Of a DNA stretch of 29,789 nt, positions 7,185-14,763 are shown piece after piece. The stretch spans positions 1-29,789 of the forward strand of contig CALJMB010000306.1 in assembly GCA_937982515.1 (NCBI GenBank), given 5' to 3'. Position 1 is the stretch's first letter. Every line of letters begins with the position of its first letter. Position numbers and translations under genes: made by a program. The notes beneath the pieces are model-generated. The model was not told the origin of the DNA. It saw nothing but the letters and a program-made list of their open reading frames with translations, and did not search any database. Source of the stretch: an uncultured Balneolaceae bacterium (lineage in GTDB: Bacteria; Bacteroidota; Rhodothermia; Balneolales; Balneolaceae).

Positions 7185-10055
7185 ATGATGCGTTCGGCCT
7201 TATACAGGATGTATATACTCATTCCCTGCTTATACTTGCCTCTGACGGGACCCGCACAAGATGCCTATCAGGCAGCATACTGGAATTATGATGACGGATT
7301 GCCCACGCAGACGTTTCATGGAGATATACTGCAATCTCCTGACGGGTATCTGTGGTTCTCCGCACCGGTTGGCATTGTACGGTTCGACGGGATCCGTTTT
7401 AACCTCCTCAACCAGACAAACAGTCCGCTAACGGCCAATTCCATATTAACCCTCTTTAAAGATTCCGGGGAAAGATGGTGGTTCGGGATCGAAGGCAAAG
7501 GCTTCGGATTCTTTACTAAAGATACTACCCTCATCTTTCCCGACCCCAGTTACGTAAAGACATACGCTGAATTGCCGCAGGGCACGCTGTGGATAGGTAC
7601 CGATGGCAACGGCCTCTGGCGGATGGACCTGGATGCCGGCACCCCGCTCCCCCGGCGGGCCTTTCCGGGCGAAACGGATGTGTATATTAATGAGCTGTCT
7701 CCTGGAATTTCGAATGCGCTGCATGTAGCTGCCGGCAATGGCCTGTATACCATCCGGGGCGATAGCATAACCGCCCATCAGGCAACGCGGGGTGTTACCG
7801 TATTCAGCGCGTGGGCAGACCCCGACGGGAGCATCTGGTATGGCGCCGCGGATGGGTTACATCAGTTAAAGAACGAACTTTCCCGGCACATCGCTTTTCC
7901 GTCACCTACCGAAAGGCCACTCGTGCGGCAGGTTGCCGGATACCGGGGAGGCGTACTGGCGCTTACCGATCACGCTCTCTACTTATATCGTGAGGGACAG
8001 CTGAAATCTATATTTGAAACAGAGGACCATGTGCTTGTCAGCATGGGCACAGATCATGAAGGAGGCATCTGGCTGGGAACCGAAGTAAGCGGGTTAATTC
8101 AGCTTATTCCTTCAGCCGTCCGTTCGTTTGGTAAAGAAGAGGGATTGCCGGATGAGATAACCACCGTTATCACTCAATCCGGAGACGGAACCATTTATAT
8201 AGGCACAACGTCGGGACTGGCTGTGCTCGAGGCCGGTTCTTCAGCTGCCCGGACCCTCTTTGAAGGCGCTCTGGTCACATCGGTGCTCGCGGATCGGCAA
8301 AACCGCATTTGGGTAGCCTTGCGCGGTAAAGGCGTCAGGCTGCTGGAGGGCAATCGCATACGCTCCTTCACTGCACGCGAAGGGTTGCTCTCTACAGCCA
8401 TATGGACCTTCTATGAGGATGAAGGAGGCCGCATCTGGGCGGGCGGCGCCACGGGGATTGCTACCTACAGCTCCCGATATGGCTGGCAGGATAATCGTGT
8501 GGTGAATGAGAAACTGCTGAACAGAGATGTGCGAACGATCCGCCGCACCCAATCCGGCACCTTATGGATAGGTACCTCCTACGGTCTTCACGCATTCCGG
8601 GGAGATACCGTGCAGGTTTATGCTACTGAACACGGATTAAAAAGTGCACTGATCCTGGATGTAGCCGGCACCGGCGACGGCAGCCTCTGGATTGCGACCA
8701 AAGACGGAGGGGTACATCGTTTGAAAGATGGGCAGATTGAACACATCCCGGAATCGCTCACCGGCACTCACGTCTCCAGAATTATTACTGTTGGAGACCA
8801 TCTCTGGGTGGCGGGAAGTAAGGCCATAACCGGCATCAAATATGGGGCATTAAACCGGTGGCTCGACCGGGAAGGTGAATTACCAGACCCGGTCCGGATT
8901 GACCAGAATGACGGGCTGCAGGGTGAAATTTTTGGCACGGTTCAGCCCGGCGGCTGGCAGATGCAAAACGGAGAGCTCTGGTTCCCCACCAGCAGAGGGG
9001 TCGCCCTATTTCAGCCCGGTGCGGATAGCCTCCACCTGCCGCCCCCGCCGGTAGCACTCACCTATGCCATTGTGGGAACCGACACCCTTCACGATCCCTC
9101 ATTCCTTGAAATCCCGCACTCGCGCGATCGCATCGACATTTCATACACCGGCTTCAGCTATATCAATCCCGATGCCGTTTCGTACGCTTACCGGCTGACA
9201 GGCTTTGACCAGGAATGGAACCGGGTGGGTAACCGGCGGACAGCTATATACACCAATATCCCGCCAGGCGATTATCAGTTTGAAGTAAAAGCCCGAATCG
9301 GGCAAGGCACTTACAACCGGGAAACCGCTACGCTCCCGGTGACAGTAATCCCCGCTTTTTATGAAACAGTCTGGTTTCGTGCCGCCGCCGGGTTCGGCAT
9401 TCTGCTGGCGCTGTGGGGCGGCTACACCTATCGCATTAACAACCTGAAACGCCTGGAGCGGCTTCGCGTTCGTATTGCCAATGACCTGCATGACGAGATC
9501 GGCAGCAACCTGGGGAGTATTGTACTGCGCAGCAGGCTGCTGAGCCAGAGCGAATCTATTTCCGGAAGACAGCAGCAACAGTTAACCGAAATCAGCCGGA
9601 TCAGCCGGCAGACCGCCGTATCCATGCGGGATATCATCTGGCTTATCAATCCCGATAAGGACCGGCTGGATGATTTGCAGTACAAACTCAAACAGATTAC
9701 AGAACAGCTGCTGGTGGATGTCGCTTTTAAATTCAATACAAAAGGCGATGGAAGCCGGGAGGGCATTCCGCTGCATATTCGGCGAAATACGGTTTTCATC
9801 TATAAGGAGATACTCCACAACATCCTTAAACATGCCAGTGCGGCCTCTGTGGAAATTGAGTTCATCATCCATCATAAAGAACTGACCCTGCTTGTAAAAG
9901 ACAACGGCATAGGATTTCACAAAGATGGGGATACAGGAGATGGAATCGGGCTGACTAGCATGCGGCAAAGAGCGAATGACATGAATGCCCGGCTGCAGAT
10001 CGATTCCGCACCCGGGGAAGGAACAACTGTTCGTCTTGTCATTCCTGTAACGTAA
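7185..10055 (+). CDS. beta-propeller/Y_Y_Y sensor histidine kinase (HisKA_3 type)
   Basis: A 956-residue membrane sensor. It has an N-terminal signal peptide (about 1-24, ending GPA-QD), then many Reg_prop beta-propeller blades (WFSAPVGIVRFDG, LWIGTDGNGLWR, IWVALRGKGVRLLEG and similar) to about 640. A Y_Y_Y Ig-like domain follows (about 650-715, SYAYRLTGFDQEW...YTNIPPGDYQFEV), then one transmembrane helix (about 730-750). The dimerisation/phosphoacceptor segment is ANDLHDEIGSNLGSI with His769. The ATPase domain has its N-box near 871-880 (EILHNILKHA), DNGIGF from Asp906, and GIGLTSM. The propeller should face the periplasm and bind an unknown ligand. The kinase is of the NarX/DesK class and should phosphorylate the NarL-type regulator encoded 240 bp downstream. 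Unlike Bacteroides hybrid sensors, the regulator is a separate gene. Two ATGs lie at 7185 and 7188. Confidence 0.93.
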   Translation: MMRSALYRMYILIPCLYLPLTGPAQDAYQAAYWNYDDGLPTQTFHGDILQSPDGYLWFSAPVGIVRFDGIRFNLLNQTNSPLTANSILTLFKDSGERWWFGIEGKGFGFFTKDTTLIFPDPSYVKTYAELPQGTLWIGTDGNGLWRMDLDAGTPLPRRAFPGETDVYINELSPGISNALHVAAGNGLYTIRGDSITAHQATRGVTVFSAWADPDGSIWYGAADGLHQLKNELSRHIAFPSPTERPLVRQVAGYRGGVLALTDHALYLYREGQLKSIFETEDHVLVSMGTDHEGGIWLGTEVSGLIQLIPSAVRSFGKEEGLPDEITTVITQSGDGTIYIGTTSGLAVLEAGSSAARTLFEGALVTSVLADRQNRIWVALRGKGVRLLEGNRIRSFTAREGLLSTAIWTFYEDEGGRIWAGGATGIATYSSRYGWQDNRVVNEKLLNRDVRTIRRTQSGTLWIGTSYGLHAFRGDTVQVYATEHGLKSALILDVAGTGDGSLWIATKDGGVHRLKDGQIEHIPESLTGTHVSRIITVGDHLWVAGSKAITGIKYGALNRWLDREGELPDPVRIDQNDGLQGEIFGTVQPGGWQMQNGELWFPTSRGVALFQPGADSLHLPPPPVALTYAIVGTDTLHDPSFLEIPHSRDRIDISYTGFSYINPDAVSYAYRLTGFDQEWNRVGNRRTAIYTNIPPGDYQFEVKARIGQGTYNRETATLPVTVIPAFYETVWFRAAAGFGILLALWGGYTYRINNLKRLERLRVRIANDLHDEIGSNLGSIVLRSRLLSQSESISGRQQQQLTEISRISRQTAVSMRDIIWLINPDKDRLDDLQYKLKQITEQLLVDVAFKFNTKGDGSREGIPLHIRRNTVFIYKEILHNILKHASAASVEIEFIIHHKELTLLVKDNGIGFHKDGDTGDGIGLTSMRQRANDMNARLQIDSAPGEGTTVRLVIPVT

Positions 10056-10137
10056 ATGCGTGATAGTGTCTCTTTGGATATTTGCATTTATTAGGGCGTA
10101 GCGACATTCAGCCTGCGGATGTGTAGTGCGGGTGGGT

Positions 10138-10181
10138 GATCCGCAGAAATGCCTCAAAACCTGTCCGCCTGCCGGCGGATC
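10138..10181. repeat. small palindromic element between kinase and response regulator
   Basis: tccgcc-tgcc-ggcgga (10164-10179) is a perfect 6-bp hairpin. An alternative longer pairing joins gatccgc (10138-10144) with gcggatc (10175-10181). It lies in the 240-bp gap between the sensor kinase and its regulator and could be an intercistronic processing or attenuation hairpin, or a small dispersed repeat. No gene is seen in the gap. Confidence 0.35.
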
Positions 10182-10295
10182 AACCCAATCCTGAAGGCTT
10201 TCGGGACACGTTAATTGTCCACACGCCCTGGAAAAGTAGATGTTGTATATCAATGCATGTTCGCAATACGAACAGTGCTAAATCAATAACTATCC

Positions 10296-10958
10296 ATGAC
10301 AGTTCCGGCAAACCATAACGATCAGGATAAGGACGTCTGGCTGATCGAAGACAATACCACCTATCGTGAATCGATTGAGCTTATCATTGATAACGCTCCG
10401 GGATACCTGTGTACGGGACAGTTTTCATCGTGGGAGAAAGCACTAGAAACGCTTACCGGCGTCTATCAACCGGATATCATCCTGTCCGATATCGGCCTGC
10501 CGGGGATGAGTGGCATTGAAGGAGCCGCCTGTGCGCGTAAAAAGATCCCGGGAGCCCCTGTCATCATGCTCACGGTGCATGACGAAGATGATAAAGTGTT
10601 CGATGCGATCTGTGCCGGTGCCAGCGGGTACCTGTTAAAATCGGCAACCGAAGTGGAGATCACCGAAGCCCTGTATCAGGCGCTCAGCGGCGGTTCTCCC
10701 ATGAACCCTCACATAGCCCGCAAGGTGCTTGAGATGTTCTCCGAAATGAATAATCCCGATCAACAGTACGACCTGACCGGCCGGGAAAAAGAGGTGCTCA
10801 CCCATATCGTCAACGGCATGACCAAAAAAGCGATGGCCCTGGAACTGGGTATCAGCTTCCATACGGTTGATGCGCATGTGCGCCATATCTACGAAAAGCT
10901 GCAAGTCAACTGCCGCTCTGATGCCGTGGCCAAAGCCATTCGCGAAAAGCTGATCTAG
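10296..10958 (+). CDS. NarL/FixJ-family response regulator
   Basis: A 220-residue two-component response regulator. The receiver domain (about 12-130) has the acidic pair Glu18/Asp19, the phosphoacceptor Asp65 in ILSDIGLPGMSG, the switch Thr in VIMLTVHDEDD, and Lys115 in YLLKSATE. A linker is followed by a LuxR-type DNA-binding domain (about 152-214): LTGREKEVLTHIVNGMTKK...LGISFHTVDAHVRHIYEKL. It is the probable partner of the sensor kinase encoded immediately upstream, whose HisKA_3 domain class pairs with NarL-type regulators. The next gene downstream on the same strand is a surface lipoprotein gene, a possible but unproven target. ATG at 10296 places the receiver at the normal distance. 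Confidence 0.94.
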   Translation: MTVPANHNDQDKDVWLIEDNTTYRESIELIIDNAPGYLCTGQFSSWEKALETLTGVYQPDIILSDIGLPGMSGIEGAACARKKIPGAPVIMLTVHDEDDKVFDAICAGASGYLLKSATEVEITEALYQALSGGSPMNPHIARKVLEMFSEMNNPDQQYDLTGREKEVLTHIVNGMTKKAMALELGISFHTVDAHVRHIYEKLQVNCRSDAVAKAIREKLI

Positions 10959-11134
10959 GGCGTCTCAGGCTGCCGGGGCGGCATCGATCATAACTCTCAT
11001 GCATAGCCTTGTTCTTTCTCGCTGAGTTGTGCAGATGAAGCAAAAAGTCACGCCGGGGCCTGCGGAACTCTGCGCCAAACTCCGCGCAACTCAACCAGAC
11101 CACCCCTCCTATGCACGACACCATACAACCAAAC

Positions 11135-11152
11135 ATCACGCAAACGCGTGAT
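11135..11152. promoter_or_regulatory. short hairpin between response regulator and lipoprotein genes
   Basis: atcacgc-aaac-gcgtgat is a perfect 7-bp inverted repeat with a 4-nt loop, 110 bp before the lipoprotein start codon. It may be an operator half-site pair, for example for the NarL-type regulator encoded upstream, or a weak terminator; a T6 run follows 22 nt later. Function is unassigned. Confidence 0.3.
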
Positions 11153-11244
11153 ACCCTGCTTGTCTGCAATTCGCTTTTTTAGGGGAGTTGACAAAACACG
11201 TGAATAACCGTGTCCATGAAATCAAATCAGATTATTGTTTAACG

Positions 11245-12756
11245 ATGAAGAATTTTCCATTTATCCTCGTCCCCATACTGGCAGCAGGCCTGACCCTCCT
11301 CTCTTGCGACAGCAGCGGTGATGAAACCAAGCTGTACGATGTGAGCGTGTCGATTGCCCCCGCCGGCGCGGGAGTGGTCTCACCCTCACCCGACAGCAGC
11401 TATGAAGAGGGAGAAACCGTACAGCTGCAGGCCAGCCCAAACGGCGACTACATATTCACCGGCTGGAGCGGCAGTGCCTTAGCCACCGATAACCCTTTGT
11501 CCCTCACAGTGGATAAAGCGTACTCCCTTGTAGCGAACTTCGAGCCAAAATCCTATCCCTTGGCGGTAACCACGGAGGGAAAGGGTGGTATTAGTGAGCG
11601 GATTATAGAGACAAAGCTCAGGGAGTATGAACAGGGTGCCCTTGTAGAGTTAATTGCCATCCCCGCCCAAGGATGGCGGTTTGCACAGTGGCAGGGCGAC
11701 CTCAGCGGCGTGGATAACCCGGCCCGGATTACCGTAGACGCCCCAAAAGAAGTCACTGCCGTCTTTGAAAAGAAAAGTTACGCTCTGACGACACTCACTG
11801 ACGGGCAGGGAGCCGTTAGCGAGCAGGTTGTGGAAGTGCAGGCCAAAGCGCATGAGCACGGTGCGGTCGTGGAGCTGACCGCTACCCCGGCTACCCGATG
11901 GGCCTTTGCCGGATGGGGTGGCGACCTGAGCGGAGATGAAAACCCGGCCCGTATCACCGTCACGCAGAAAACCTTAGTTATAGCGAAATTTGAACCGTTG
12001 GACTTCTACCGGGCAGCAAACGGGGTGACTATTGTGTGCCCGGATGCCGAAATTGGTGAGACCGGGGTTGTGGACGGACAAATCTACACCAAACGGAAAA
12101 AGGATGAGATCACAGTTGCCAATGCCGCGACTACATGCACCAGCGGAATAACGGATATGAACAAGCTGTTTTATTTTGCCAGCTCCTTCAACCAGGATAT
12201 CGGCCACTGGGACGTCAGTAGTGTAATAGATATGCGAGGTATGTTTTCTTATGCCAAGTCCTTCAACCAGAATATCGGCCACTGGGATGTCAGTAGTGTA
12301 ACAGATATGGGAGGTATGTTTTATTCTGCCAGCTCCTTCAACCAGAGCATTGGCCACTGGGACGTGAGCAGTGTGACAGATATGTCTTCAGCCTTTTTCC
12401 GTGCCGAGTCCTTCAACCAGGATATTGGCAGCTGGGACGTAAGTAGTGTGACAACTATGCATAATATGTTTGATTCTGCCAGTTCCTTCAACCAGGATAT
12501 CGGCCACTGGGACGTCAGTAGTGTAACAGATATGGGAAGTATGTTTAGTGGGGCAACAACCTTCAACCAGGATATTGGTGAATGGAATGTCAGCAGTGTA
12601 ACCAAGATGGTCTGGATGTTTTATAACGCCAGGGCCTTTAATCAGGATCTCAGCGGATGGTGTGTGAGCCACATTGCAGCGGAGCAAACCAATTTCTCCG
12701 CCGGCGCCCCGCTTACCGCTGCCCATAAGCCGGTGTGGGGAACCTGCCCGGAGTAA
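11245..12756 (+). CDS. surface lipoprotein with InlB-like and BspA/DUF285 repeats
   Basis: A 503-residue predicted lipoprotein. ATG at 11245 is preferred over an in-frame TTG at 11188 because it starts a clean lipoprotein signal (MKNFPFILVPILAAGLTLLSC, lipid on Cys21). Three divergent InlB B-repeat-like modules follow at about 30-102, 103-177 and 178-252, each with a GW/W-rich core and an AxF ending (FTGWSG, FAQWQGDLSG, FAGWGGDLSG). After a linker with two cysteines come seven 25-residue BspA-type repeats (about 315-489, consensus FNQDIGHWDVSSVTDM). Such repeats occur in surface proteins of many marine FCB bacteria and are taken to mediate adhesion or ligand binding. It follows the two-component genes on the same strand and could be regulated by them. 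Function beyond cell-surface display is unknown. Confidence 0.88.
   Translation: MKNFPFILVPILAAGLTLLSCDSSGDETKLYDVSVSIAPAGAGVVSPSPDSSYEEGETVQLQASPNGDYIFTGWSGSALATDNPLSLTVDKAYSLVANFEPKSYPLAVTTEGKGGISERIIETKLREYEQGALVELIAIPAQGWRFAQWQGDLSGVDNPARITVDAPKEVTAVFEKKSYALTTLTDGQGAVSEQVVEVQAKAHEHGAVVELTATPATRWAFAGWGGDLSGDENPARITVTQKTLVIAKFEPLDFYRAANGVTIVCPDAEIGETGVVDGQIYTKRKKDEITVANAATTCTSGITDMNKLFYFASSFNQDIGHWDVSSVIDMRGMFSYAKSFNQNIGHWDVSSVTDMGGMFYSASSFNQSIGHWDVSSVTDMSSAFFRAESFNQDIGSWDVSSVTTMHNMFDSASSFNQDIGHWDVSSVTDMGSMFSGATTFNQDIGEWNVSSVTKMVWMFYNARAFNQDLSGWCVSHIAAEQTNFSAGAPLTAAHKPVWGTCPE
12187..12711 (+). repeat. seven 75-bp in-frame tandem repeats (BspA type)
   Basis: Units begin at 12187, 12262, 12337, 12412, 12487, 12562 and 12637, each exactly 75 bp and each opening with TTC/TTT-AA(C/T)-CAG (FNQ). 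Units 1-3 and 5 are nearly identical at DNA level over their first ~40 bp, while the last unit has diverged. Because the period is a multiple of three, copy-number change by slippage or recombination would keep the frame. Confidence 0.92.
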
Positions 12757-12762
12757 CCGGGA

Positions 12763-12936
12763 CTGCATCTGTTTACCAGTTACCAGCCGATTTCCCGGCA
12801 TATAGGAGTGGGGAATGAATGAATTCAGGGGCGGCCCGGGCCTTGCCTGGCAAGCCCCTGAATCTGCTTCCAAACCCGGTTTGTTTGTACCACATAGCCG
12901 GAGCATGCCGCCATTGATATGGGTAACCGGATGCAG
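12763..12936. repeat. multi-hairpin structured segment
   Basis: Outer arms ctgcatctgtttacc (12763-12777) and ggtaaccggatgcag (12922-12936) match at 13 of 15 positions. Inside, attcaggggc (12823-12832) pairs with gcccctgaat (12854-12863), enclosing two adjacent palindromes, ggcccgggcc (12833-12842) and ttgcctggcaa (12843-12853). A further hairpin, caaacc-c-ggtttg, lies at 12871-12883. Such a branched fold could be a structured RNA, a terminator complex or a small palindromic mobile element. Nothing known was recognised. Confidence 0.5.
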
Positions 12937-12944
12937 AGGTGATC

Positions 12945-13088
12945 CAATTGCCCCGGCTTTTAAGCCGGGGGTGGCCATGAACCCCAATAAGACAGGGCTT
13001 TAGCCCTCTCCCACAAATGGAAAAGGGCTAAAGCCCTGGCCGTTTATAGGCTCATCTCTTAATCCCCGGCCTGAAGGCCGGGGCAATT
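12945..13088 (+). repeat. composite palindrome, copy A (REP/BIME-like)
   Basis: The ~144-bp element has three tiers. A left hairpin, ccccggctt-tt-aagccgggg, lies at 12951-12970. A central 15-bp perfect inverted pair joins cagggctttagccct (12993-13007) with agggctaaagccctg (13024-13038). A right hairpin, ccccggcct-ga-aggccgggg, lies at 13064-13083. Its ends are aattg (12946-12950) and caatt (13084-13088). The reverse complement of the element at 14411-14552 aligns along its length. It resembles BIME-type clusters of repetitive extragenic palindromes. Confidence 0.8.
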
Positions 13089-13153
13089 ATGCGAATGGCT
13101 ACACTAGAAAAGGCGTATGTCTGGCCCACGACAGTACCCTGCTCTACCCCAGG

Positions 13154-13245
13154 GCAGGGGTATGCTCAGCCTATGAGCAGGGGTATGCCCAGCCCCTGAG
13201 CAGGGTCCTGCTCAGCACCTGAGCGGGGATATGTCGGCTGCCTGA
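13154..13245 (+). repeat. four tandem 23-bp repeats
   Basis: Exact 23-bp units start at 13154, 13177, 13200 and 13223, with consensus gcaggggtatgctcagcccctga and increasing divergence to the right. Unit boundaries contain inverted pairs such as gagcagg-gt-cctgctc (around 13198-13213), so the array can fold into serial hairpins. It is non-coding and of unknown function; it may vary in copy number. Confidence 0.75.
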
Positions 13246-13261
13246 CATAGAATATGCGAGC

Positions 13262-13284
13262 CCTGCCCGCTGAAAACGGGCAGG
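13262..13284 (-). terminator. hairpin downstream of the DUF4469 gene
   Basis: cctgcccg (13262-13269) and cgggcagg (13277-13284) form a perfect 8-bp GC-rich stem with a 7-nt loop. It begins 20 nt beyond the stop codon of the minus-strand DUF4469 gene. The minus-strand sequence after it lacks a T-run, so intrinsic termination is plausible but not certain. Confidence 0.45.
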
Positions 13285-13304
13285 ATTCGCAAGTGTATGG
13301 CTGT

Positions 13305-14009
13305 TTATTTCACCGTCAGCACCGGCGTGAAGATACCCGTGCGTAGCGATTTGCTGTTACGCGAAGTATTACGCACTTCCAGCCGGTAGGTGCCGGCCAC
13401 GAGTACCTCGGGAACCCGCACCGCCAGCGTTTTCGGCTCGTTGGTCCGGATCTGATCCGCCCGCACCACGGTACCATCATTCTGGTTGACGAAGAATACG
13501 CCTTCCTCGCCTTCCGCATTGCCGTAGAGCTTCAGCCTGTGTCCGGTGATCAACAGCACATCGTCCGGGGTAAGCTGCTCGTCAGAAGTATCGCTGCCCC
13601 AGTCGTATACGTGATCGATTTCGGGGACGATGGCGCGGACGTCCACCTTGAGCAGCTCGATCTCGCGGGCGGCCCCGGTGATCGGGTCTTTGAGCACAGC
13701 GCTAATGACCACGTCATGGCGGACCGGGTCGAACCGGTCCTCCACGTTCTGAAAAATCCCGCCGATGCCGTAGCGCAGGCTGATGTACTCATCGCTGTAA
13801 GCCTCCCCCTCGCGGACATATTCGGCGATCTGTCCCCAGTAGTCGTCGATAACCGCGTTGCTTTCGGTGGGCTTGAGAATGGATCCCGGGCCGGTGATGT
13901 CCCGGATCAGATCTTCACGGGTTCGCACCCGCACGTCCACCGGACGGGCCAGGCAGTCCTCGGTATCGTCTTCCGTGAAGTGATTATCATAGAGAGTATA
14001 TTTTAACAT
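13305..14009 (-). CDS. DUF4469/HU-like domain protein (putative DNA-binding)
   Basis: A 234-residue protein with the layout of a Bacteroidota family. Its N-terminal HU-like domain (about 1-125) includes the typical opening MLKYTLYDNHFTED, the segment VRTREDLIRDI, and SLRYGIGGIFQNVEDRFDP. A DUF4469-type Ig-like fold follows (about 150-234): EQLTPDDVLLITGHRLKLYG, then EEGVFFVNQNDG, ending in GTYRLEVRN...SLRTGIFTPVLTV. The HU-like fold suggests DNA binding, but the family has no settled function. No signal peptide is seen, so it is cytoplasmic. The gene stands alone between two inverted copies of a composite palindrome and is surrounded by other repeats, suggesting an accessory location. Confidence 0.82.
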   Translation of the reverse strand: MLKYTLYDNHFTEDDTEDCLARPVDVRVRTREDLIRDITGPGSILKPTESNAVIDDYWGQIAEYVREGEAYSDEYISLRYGIGGIFQNVEDRFDPVRHDVVISAVLKDPITGAAREIELLKVDVRAIVPEIDHVYDWGSDTSDEQLTPDDVLLITGHRLKLYGNAEGEEGVFFVNQNDGTVVRADQIRTNEPKTLAVRVPEVLVAGTYRLEVRNTSRNSKSLRTGIFTPVLTVK

Positions 14010-14293
14010 AATAGATATGATTTAGTTTATATGTATTAAGTGTTACGCTACATCCTTTGTGTTTGGGGGTGTAGCGTCATCGGGCCGGCACCCTGTCCCC
14101 TCCTATAGCCGGGTTGGGCGCCGACGCTTGTAAGTAAGACTGATAGAGAGGCGATTCCTTACAAACTTTTTTCACTTATTTTCAAAACAGGCCCCTGAGG
14201 GCTGTGAGGGCGGATTAGAATGGTTTAATAGGTGTGCACAGAAAGCGGATGGCGGGGAAAAGGACAGCGGATCCGCCAGTGGTCGGACGAGTT

Positions 14294-14348
14294 CCGCGCG
14301 GATGAACACGGATAGGGCGGCCACAGATGGCCACAGATCAGGCGGATA
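14294..14348 (+). repeat. 'ccacagatgg' repeat, left inverted copy
   Basis: The segment contains gatgaacacggatagggcgg, ccacagatggccacagatca and ggcggatagg. Its reverse complement, with an 8-nt length difference, is found at 14695-14762. The shared core is gggc(g/a)gccacagatg followed by g(c/g)cacagatca. Similar 'cacagatgaacacggat' repeats are familiar from many FCB genomes (recollection, not a search). Confidence 0.65.
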
Positions 14349-14410
14349 GGATTCCGGGGGGACTTTGAGCCAGGTGCTTTTACGGATACGGAATCTATGT
14401 ATGATGCCGA

Positions 14411-14552
14411 TAATGGCCCCGGCCTCAGGCCGGGGATCAAAGGCCAACCCAAATCACACAGGGCTTTAGCCCTTTCCCCAATCGTTGAAAGGGCTAAAGC
14501 CCTGTCTTTTTACGGTTCAGGGCTATCCCCGGCTTAAAAGCGGGGGCCATTG
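14411..14552 (-). repeat. composite palindrome, copy B (inverted relative to A)
   Basis: The three-tier layout matches copy A. A left hairpin, ccccggcct-c-aggccgggg, lies at 14417-14435. A central 18-bp perfect inverted pair joins cagggctttagccctttc (14459-14476) with gaaagggctaaagccctg (14487-14504). A right, degraded hairpin, ccccggctt/aagcggggg, lies near 14527-14546. The order of outer hairpins is reversed against A, and the reverse complement aligns with A including the spacer ctgaaccgtaaaaagacagg. The ends are aatgg and ccatt. Confidence 0.8.
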
Positions 14553-14694
14553 GGTCTTTAGGCCAGCGCTATGAGAACCAGGGCATGTGGACATTCAACG
14601 TGCGAGGCATCTTTAGGTTGATTTAGCCCCGATAGCCGCCGGGACAGAATGCGCCACATCCTGCAGGAACAGGCAGACGGCCCATTGTGCGTGA

Positions 14695-14762
14695 CATCCC
14701 ATCTGTTTGATCTGTGCCCATCTGTGGCTGCCCTGTCCGCGTCCATCCGTGAAAATCCGCGG
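14695..14762 (-). repeat. 'ccacagatgg' repeat, right inverted copy
   Basis: Reverse complement reads ccgcggattttcacggatgg, acgcggacagggcagccaca, gatgggcacagatcaaacag. It aligns with 14294-14348 in opposite orientation. The repeat ends two bases before the recD stop codon, so the recombination operon has no unique 3' flank. Confidence 0.65.
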
Positions 14763-14763
14763 C

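Larger units (their letters stand above)
12757..13304. other. gene-free, repeat-dense intergenic region
   Basis: No gene was found. Nearly the whole 548 bp is structured: a multi-hairpin segment (12763-12936), composite palindrome A (12945-13088), a 4 x 23-bp tandem array (13154-13245) and a hairpin (13262-13284). It separates the surface lipoprotein gene from the convergent DUF4469 gene. Confidence 0.7.
14010..14763. other. gene-free repeat region between DUF4469 gene and recD
   Basis: No credible gene was found in these 754 bp. The first ~150 bp hold the AT-rich promoter region of the DUF4469 gene. The remainder carries composite palindrome B (14411-14552) nested inside an inverted pair of ~55-65-bp repeats (14294-14348 and 14695-14762). 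The right member of the pair reaches the recD stop codon. Confidence 0.65.

Noticed and set aside
11188..11216. TTGACA as a sigma-70 -35 box
   Set aside because: No matching -10 hexamer lies 16-18 bp downstream (tgtcca at 17 bp), and FCB promoters generally do not use this consensus.
11188..11244. TTG start extending the surface lipoprotein by 19 residues
   Set aside because: The extension would bury the lipoprotein signal peptide, which starts cleanly at ATG 11245.
12187..12711. Regular repeats that might suggest a CRISPR array
   Set aside because: The 75-bp period is continuous with no spacers, keeps one reading frame and encodes BspA-type FNQDIG repeats.
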